10,176 nt of DNA. It comes from GCA-002694895 sp964436345 (GTDB lineage Bacteria > Chloroflexota > Dehalococcoidia > Lucifugimonadales > GCA-002694895). Below, piece after piece: positions 6,349 to 10,176 of the stretch. The notes beneath the pieces were generated by a model. That model searched no databases and was not told the origin of the DNA. It saw only the letters and a program-made list of their open reading frames with translations. The stretch covers positions 1 to 10,176 of the forward strand of contig CAYTCC010000051.1 in NCBI GenBank assembly GCA_964436345.1. Direction: 5' to 3'. How positions within the stretch are numbered: position 1 is the stretch's first letter; each line of letters opens with the position of its first letter. The position numbers and the translations under genes were made by a program.

Positions 6349-7256
6349 AAGCTATTTATATAATTTTCGGTGTTAGAGGGCTGATAGGCACACATTTGGC
6401 CGATAAATTACATGAATCCAATGCGCATATAATTGGAGTAAGTAGAAATATAACAAAAACAATAACAAAGCTCCCATTTTTAAACGAAGTTTACTCTTTA
6501 GATAATTTGAATTCAGAAGAATTTAAAAATAATAAGAACAAATTCATATTTATTAATTTATCCGGTGAACCTCTAATAGGATTATGGACTAAAGGCAAAA
6601 AACATAGGGTCTTAGAATCAAGAAAATATGGTGTAAATAAAGCAATACGATTAATTGAAAAATACAATTTAATGAATTCTGTAATTTTGTCAGCAAGTGG
6701 AATTGGAATATATAAAAAACATCCGAACAATACAATAACAGAACAATCTTCTGATATAGGAAATTCATTTATATCTACCATGTCTCACAAATTAGAAGAA
6801 AATTTAAAAGAAAATTCGTCAAAATCTACACATATTATTAATTTACGATTTGGAATCGTATTAAGTAAAAAAGGAGGGTCTTTAACTTACATGAAATTAA
6901 TCTACAATTTTTTTATTGGTGGAAAAATAAATAAAGGAAATCAATGGTGGTCATGGATACATATAGACGATGTGATTAATAGCATTATTCACATCATTGA
7001 TAAAAACATCGAAGGTTCAATAAATATCACATCACCTAATCCTGAAAAGCAAAAAGATTTTTCAAGAACTTTAGGAAAAATAATGAAAAGGCCATACTTT
7101 ATGATTACTCCTTCTATATTACTAAAACCAGTATTGGGAGAATTTATAAGTGAAATAAAAGATAGCAGAAAAGTATATCCTCAACTTTTATTAAAATCGG
7201 GATATGATTTTAAATACGACAAATTAGAAAAAGCTTTGAAAAATATCTTGAAATAA
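6345..7256 (+). CDS. TIGR01777-family NAD(P)-dependent epimerase/dehydratase-like protein (SDR39U1/YfcH type)
   Basis: The 303 residues follow this atypical extended-SDR family throughout. The N-terminal dinucleotide loop is GVRGLIG (9-15), fitting GxxGxxG but without the usual TGGTGFIG wording. Then come NLSGEPL (71-77), WTKGKKHRVLESR (81-93), SASGIGIY (116-123, the active-site strand, here followed by KKH rather than Gly), NLRFGIVLSKKGGSL (166-180) and WWSWIHIDDV (201-210). From about 250 the C-terminal DUF1731-like segment includes PSILLKPVLGEF and a final KVYPQLLLKSGYDFKY. The biochemical role of this family is largely unknown; human SDR39U1 and E. coli YfcH are relatives. The ATG overlaps the PPOX stop (ATGA), so it is probably coupled. 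The sequence is rich in Lys, Asn and Ile, in line with AT pressure. Confidence 0.88.
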   Translation: MKAIYIIFGVRGLIGTHLADKLHESNAHIIGVSRNITKTITKLPFLNEVYSLDNLNSEEFKNNKNKFIFINLSGEPLIGLWTKGKKHRVLESRKYGVNKAIRLIEKYNLMNSVILSASGIGIYKKHPNNTITEQSSDIGNSFISTMSHKLEENLKENSSKSTHIINLRFGIVLSKKGGSLTYMKLIYNFFIGGKINKGNQWWSWIHIDDVINSIIHIIDKNIEGSINITSPNPEKQKDFSRTLGKIMKRPYFMITPSILLKPVLGEFISEIKDSRKVYPQLLLKSGYDFKYDKLEKALKNILK

Positions 7257-7354
7257 ATAATTTGTTTTTTAAATATAAAACTAAAATCAATCAACCAGTG
7301 AACAAAATCTTTGACTTTTATTCAAATCCAAAAAATATAAACCTTTTAACTCCC

Positions 7355-7416
7355 CGGTTTGTAAAAGTTTCGTGTACTCCTAAAAAAATATCTAAAAAAA
7401 GAAGTTTTTACTACCG
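7355..7416 (+). other. Imperfect intergenic hairpin, about 15 bp, possible RNA element
   Basis: Arms CGGTTTGTAAAAGTTTC (7355-7371) and GAAGTTTTTACTACCG (7401-7416) pair over about 15 positions with one bulged T, one T-T mismatch and two G-T wobbles. The 29-base loop is A-rich. No T-run follows on either strand, so it is not an intrinsic terminator. It does not match any riboswitch or tRNA I recognise. It could be a leader structure if transcription starts near 7347, a small RNA, or a decayed repeat. Confidence 0.35.
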
Positions 7417-7461
7417 AGAGAAATAATACTTGCTATATTCTAAAATAAATTGTTAGATATA

Positions 7462-7467
7462 TATAAT
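7462..7467 (+). promoter_or_regulatory. Candidate -10 box for the SelA-like gene
   Basis: A perfect TATAAT lies 67 bases before the ATG. The -35 position (TCTAAA at 7439-7444, spacer 17) matches only 3 of 6 bases. In such AT-rich DNA a lone TATAAT is weak evidence. A start near 7474 would exclude the upstream hairpin from the message. Confidence 0.3.
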
Positions 7468-7534
7468 TCAGATAATCATTACATAAGAAATATAAAAAAT
7501 ATGGGAAAGTTATGAAGTCAAAAAAGAGGTTCGT

Positions 7535-8671
7535 ATGTCTATATTAAAAAATGAATACTATAATAAACTTGGGGTCCGAAGAGTAATAAATTGTGCTTCA
7601 TATCTTACGATGCTTGGTGGAAGTATTATGCCAAAAGGAGTAGTAGATGCCATGGAAAAAGCATCAGAATGGTTTGTAGACATGAAAGAATTAAATATGG
7701 CGGCGGGAGAAGTTATTGCTGAATTCACTGGCGCAGAAGCAGGACTTGTAACTGCAGGCGCAGCGTCAGCATTAATGCTACAAACTGCAGCTTGTATGGC
7801 CGGATCAAACCCTAAATATATAGACCAATTACCAAATACAGATGGTTTAAAAAACGAATTTATAATTCATAGATCTCATAGAACAAATTATGATCATAAC
7901 TATAGAAATGCTGGGGCTAAATTAATAGAAATTGGAAATACTGGTGGAACAAATGAATGGGAACTTGAATCAAATATTAATGAAAAAACTGCTGGCATAA
8001 TCTATGTATATGGCCCAAAGCAAGCTGGAGCTATTGAAATTGAAAAAGTAATCGAAATAGCAAACAAACATTCAATACCTGTTATAGTAGACGCTGCTGC
8101 ATTATTACCTCCTCCTGAAAATTTACGACGATTTATTTCTAAGGGTGCTGATATGGTTGCATACAGTGGAGGTAAAGGTCTAAGGGGTCCTCAATCAACA
8201 GGGATTTTATGTGGTAAAAAACATCTGATTGATGCAGCTTTTTTACATTCAGCACCAAACAATGAAGGAATTGGCAGAGTAGCCAAAGTATCAAAAGAAG
8301 AAATAATAGGATTAATTACAGCATTAGAAATTTTTATTGATAAAGACCATTCTTCAGTTATGAAAAAATGGAAAAATGATTGTAATTTAATCTCTGATTC
8401 AATCAAAAGTATTAATAGCCTTAAAGTATCTTTTATCAAAGCCCCAAATAATCCTGAAGATATAAATGATGAGGAATCTACACATCCTTATTTGATAATC
8501 TCTTCAAAAAATCACAGCGATAGCGAAATTGAAGAATTACTTGCTGAAGGGAACCCTTCAATTAGAGTGAGAAATGGTTTTGAAACAGATGGAGTAAAAG
8601 TATTTACATCTAATTTACAGGAAGGGGAAGCAAAAATAGTAGCTCAAAAAATACTAGATGCCTTAAGCTGA
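7535..8671 (+). CDS. SelA/DgaE-like PLP-dependent lyase or aminotransferase (fold type I)
   Basis: The 378-residue protein belongs to the SelA-like branch of fold type I PLP enzymes, which includes D-glucosaminate-6-phosphate ammonia-lyase (DgaE). Visible features are the N-terminal GVRRVINCASYLTMLGGS, where true SelA has a longer preceding domain that is absent here; the PLP-phosphate contact TAGAASA (73-79); IIHRSHRTNYDH (110-121); VDAAALLPPPENL (185-197) with Asp186 for the pyridine nitrogen; and Lys214 in AYSGGKGLRGPQSTG as the Schiff-base lysine. GRVAKVSKEEIIGL (247-260) is typical of the DgaE-like branch. It is shorter than SelA (about 460 residues), and no selB or tRNA-Sec gene is nearby, so selenocysteine synthesis is unlikely. 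The substrate is unknown. AGAGG (7525-7529) lies five bases before the ATG. Its stop overlaps the convergent aminotransferase gene by nine bases. Confidence 0.85.
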   Translation: MSILKNEYYNKLGVRRVINCASYLTMLGGSIMPKGVVDAMEKASEWFVDMKELNMAAGEVIAEFTGAEAGLVTAGAASALMLQTAACMAGSNPKYIDQLPNTDGLKNEFIIHRSHRTNYDHNYRNAGAKLIEIGNTGGTNEWELESNINEKTAGIIYVYGPKQAGAIEIEKVIEIANKHSIPVIVDAAALLPPPENLRRFISKGADMVAYSGGKGLRGPQSTGILCGKKHLIDAAFLHSAPNNEGIGRVAKVSKEEIIGLITALEIFIDKDHSSVMKKWKNDCNLISDSIKSINSLKVSFIKAPNNPEDINDEESTHPYLIISSKNHSDSEIEELLAEGNPSIRVRNGFETDGVKVFTSNLQEGEAKIVAQKILDALS

Positions 8672-9577
8672 CAAATGCTGCAAATATTGATTCACGTAAT
8701 CAAATCCTATGGAATCAATAAAAGCATCCTGCAAACGTTTAGTTATTTTACCAGGCACATCTCCTTCTCCAATTTGTCTGCCATTAACAGTTCCAACAGG
8801 TACTATACAAAAACTTGTTGAAGTAATAAAAATCTCATCAGCAGTAAATGCATCGTAGGTATCAAGATCTTTTTCTGTTAATGTCATTCCTAAACCTTTA
8901 GCTAATCCCATCGCATCAGATCTGCCAATACCAGCTAATACAAATTGCTCTTTTGGAGTAAAAATTTCATTATTTTTAACAAGAAAAATATTTGCTCCTG
9001 AACCTTCTGTAATATTTCCATTTTTATCAAGTAAAACTGCTTTGGCGTTTTTATCTATATTATGTGCTTCTAAATCAGCCATAGTAAAATTAATATATTG
9101 GTTAACTTTTGCCCTTGGGCTTAGTGCGTCATGAGCTGTTCTTCTAACAGATGGGAAAATGATAGGCATACCCGAATCATAAAAATTTGCTCTTTGTTTA
9201 AATGGAATATTTGTACAATGAATAATAACATTTGGTACATTTTCTCCTTCTTTATTAACAGCACCTCGGGTAATTCTTAAAAAAATCCAATAATCTTCAT
9301 TTTTACCTAACAAAGGAACATTCATATCTAACAATTGTTGCGAAAATTTAACAAGTTCTTCTTTTGTATAAGGAGATTGAATCTGCATATAATTTAAGGA
9401 CATGAAAAATCTATCTACATGCTCTTCTAATTTGTAAACTTTTCCAGAAAATGTTCTTGCTGTATCAAAAACAGCATCCCCTTGTGTAAATCCTGAGTCA
9501 TTTATTGGAATCACTGCATCTTTATGTGTAACAAATTCACCATTTATAAATGTATATAAATCTTCTATATTTGGCAT
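8663..9577 (-). CDS. Class IV aminotransferase (branched-chain/D-amino-acid aminotransferase-like)
   Basis: A fold type IV PLP enzyme of normal length (about 304 residues). Family marks, numbered from the upstream ATG, are INDSGFTQGDAVFDTARTF (26-44), LEEHVDRFFMSL (51-62, Arg57), the Schiff-base Lys158 in SPRAKVNQY, AVLLDKNGNITEGSGANIFLV (181-201, Glu192 near the pyridine nitrogen), TSTSFCIVPV (253-262) and a C-terminal PGKITKRL. The order fits branched-chain aminotransferase, D-amino-acid transaminase and aminodeoxychorismate lyase relatives; the sequence alone does not settle the substrate, so no symbol is given. Two adjacent ATGs occur (9580 and 9577). GGGGG at 9587-9583 is five bases from the second but only two from the first, so 9577 is preferred. 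It follows the OGG-type gene by about 14 bases, probably in one transcript, and its end overlaps the SelA-like gene tail to tail. Confidence 0.87.
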   Translation of the reverse strand: MPNIEDLYTFINGEFVTHKDAVIPINDSGFTQGDAVFDTARTFSGKVYKLEEHVDRFFMSLNYMQIQSPYTKEELVKFSQQLLDMNVPLLGKNEDYWIFLRITRGAVNKEGENVPNVIIHCTNIPFKQRANFYDSGMPIIFPSVRRTAHDALSPRAKVNQYINFTMADLEAHNIDKNAKAVLLDKNGNITEGSGANIFLVKNNEIFTPKEQFVLAGIGRSDAMGLAKGLGMTLTEKDLDTYDAFTADEIFITSTSFCIVPVGTVNGRQIGEGDVPGKITKRLQDAFIDSIGFDYVNQYLQHLSA

Positions 9578-9594
9578 CATGACCCCCTATTTTT

Positions 9595-10176
9595 TTAATG
9601 ATTATACTTCCTTTTATAATGAAAAAGATAGTGTTGGATTATCCCGCTATATTTACCAAAATAATTTTGGCCCCATTTTCGTTTATTAATTAATGACATT
9701 TTTTTATTTAATCCATAATCTTCAACCAATAATCTTTCTACCCACAAATCAACCGGGAATGCTTTATATTTTTTTAAAGAATATATCAAAACACAATTCG
9801 CAACTTTATCCCCTACACCCGGGAAAGTTAATAAAAATTTTAATGAATCGAAATAATCTTCATTATAAAGATCTGATAACAAAATTTTATTCTCTTCAAT
9901 CATTTTAGAAGTTTTAAGTACGTATTGTGCTCTATAACCCAGGCCAAAAGATTTCATCTCAGATTCTGTAAGACCTGTAATTTGAATAGGAGAAGGAAAT
10001 GAATATTCAACCATATCATCGAGAATATATTTATGACCCAATTTTTGACATAATAAATGTATAGTATTAGAAATTTTAGGCACATTTGACCAAGCAGAAA
10101 TAATAAAAGAAATTAAACATTCCCAAGGATCTTGATTTAAAACTTTCATTCCCTGCAACTTTTTATAAGCTACAGT
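9595..10176 (-). CDS. OGG1-type 8-oxoguanine DNA glycosylase/AP lyase, N-terminus beyond right edge
   Basis: The C-terminal 193 residues of an OGG1-family HhH-GPD glycosylase that excises 8-oxoguanine from DNA. The helix-hairpin-helix is TFPGVGDKVANCVL, with the catalytic lysine (visible residue 124) in GDK; the catalytic aspartate (143) is in FPVDLWVERLL. NQDPWECLISFI and FGLGYRAQYVL match OGG1-specific blocks. The TTG at 10158 is not the real start: the frame is open to the edge, encoding TVAYKKL, which continues the conserved segment before the NQDPWE block, so an OGG_N domain should lie outside the window. The usual SSNNN segment reads SAWSN here. The protein ends soon after the last helix. 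The aminotransferase gene follows 14-17 bases later. Confidence 0.9.
   Translation of the reverse strand, partial: TVAYKKLQGMKVLNQDPWECLISFIISAWSNVPKISNTIHLLCQKLGHKYILDDMVEYSFPSPIQITGLTESEMKSFGLGYRAQYVLKTSKMIEENKILLSDLYNEDYFDSLKFLLTFPGVGDKVANCVLIYSLKKYKAFPVDLWVERLLVEDYGLNKKMSLINKRKWGQNYFGKYSGIIQHYLFHYKRKYNH

Larger units (their letters stand above)
7257..7534. other. Intergenic region between the epimerase and SelA-like genes
   Basis: This 278-base stretch holds no credible gene. No hairpin-plus-T-run terminator is visible after the epimerase stop. It contains an imperfect hairpin (7355-7416), a perfect TATAAT (7462-7467) that could serve the downstream gene, and a second weaker promoter-like pair, TTGACT at 7311-7316 with TATAAA at 7336-7341 (19-base spacer). 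The middle part, with TCCCCGG and CTACCGAG, is less AT-rich than its surroundings. Confidence 0.7.

Noticed and set aside
6491..6781. 96-codon minus-strand ORF within the epimerase gene
   Set aside because: Antisense to conserved family blocks; no ribosome site or motif.
7257..7534. tRNA or known riboswitch in the intergenic region
   Set aside because: No cloverleaf, T-loop or recognised aptamer core was found by eye.
7512..7547. Eleven-codon ORF (MKSKKRFVCLY) overlapping the SelA-like start
   Set aside because: It has only a weak GGGAAAG upstream and would run out of frame across the real start; chance is likely.
8191..8439. 82-codon minus-strand ORF within the SelA-like gene
   Set aside because: Shadow of a real gene covering its catalytic lysine region; no independent support.
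9693..9908. 71-codon plus-strand ORF within the OGG gene
   Set aside because: Antisense to the conserved HhH-GPD region, with no family resemblance.
10156..10158. TTG at 10158 as the start of the OGG-type gene
   Set aside because: The frame is open to the window edge and the preceding codons continue a conserved family segment, so the gene is cut by the edge.

Overview
The window is AT-rich DNA (about 30% GC by eye) with tightly packed, often overlapping genes. This fits a small-genome, probably free-living bacterium. The gene order pyrR-pyrB-pyrC-carA-carB, a PyrR-type regulator, a Rv1155-like PPOX (FMN/F420 split-barrel) protein, a SelA/DgaE-like PLP enzyme and an OGG1-type glycosylase together suggest a Gram-positive or Chloroflexota relative. 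An AT-rich marine Chloroflexota such as SAR202 is a reasonable guess, but no marker gene here proves it.

Layout. (1) 1-4790, minus strand: a de novo pyrimidine operon, read right to left as promoter, leader RNA, 18-codon leader ORF, pyrR, pyrB, pyrC, carA and carB (which runs off the left edge). Four of its junctions overlap or nearly touch. pyrB is interrupted by a 100-N assembly gap that hides more sequence than its length implies. (2) 4647-4838: the divergent control region, with the pyr promoter and leader on the minus strand and an (AAAT)5 tract just before ald on the plus strand. (3) 4839-7256, plus strand: ald (alanine dehydrogenase), a PPOX-family flavin/F420 protein and a TIGR01777-type epimerase, with tight junctions and no visible Shine-Dalgarno sequences. 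(4) 7257-7534: a 278-base intergenic region with an imperfect hairpin and a TATAAT box. (5) 7535-8671, plus strand: a SelA/DgaE-like PLP enzyme, meeting (6) a convergent minus-strand pair, an OGG1-type DNA glycosylase (cut by the right edge) followed by a class IV aminotransferase. The convergent stop codons overlap.

How the parts work together. The pyr genes make carbamoyl phosphate, carbamoyl aspartate and dihydroorotate, and PyrR senses UMP. The most interesting feature is the leader RNA. It can fold into a complete PyrR-binding loop: a CAGUGA hexaloop matching CNGNGA, an upper stem, a 5'-side UAA bulge, and a lower stem in which CCUU pairs with AAGG of the first Shine-Dalgarno. That ribosome site serves not pyrR but an 18-codon leader peptide ending two bases before the pyrR ATG, and pyrR has no ribosome site of its own. 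This predicts PyrR-dependent translational repression relayed to the operon through a coupled leader ORF.
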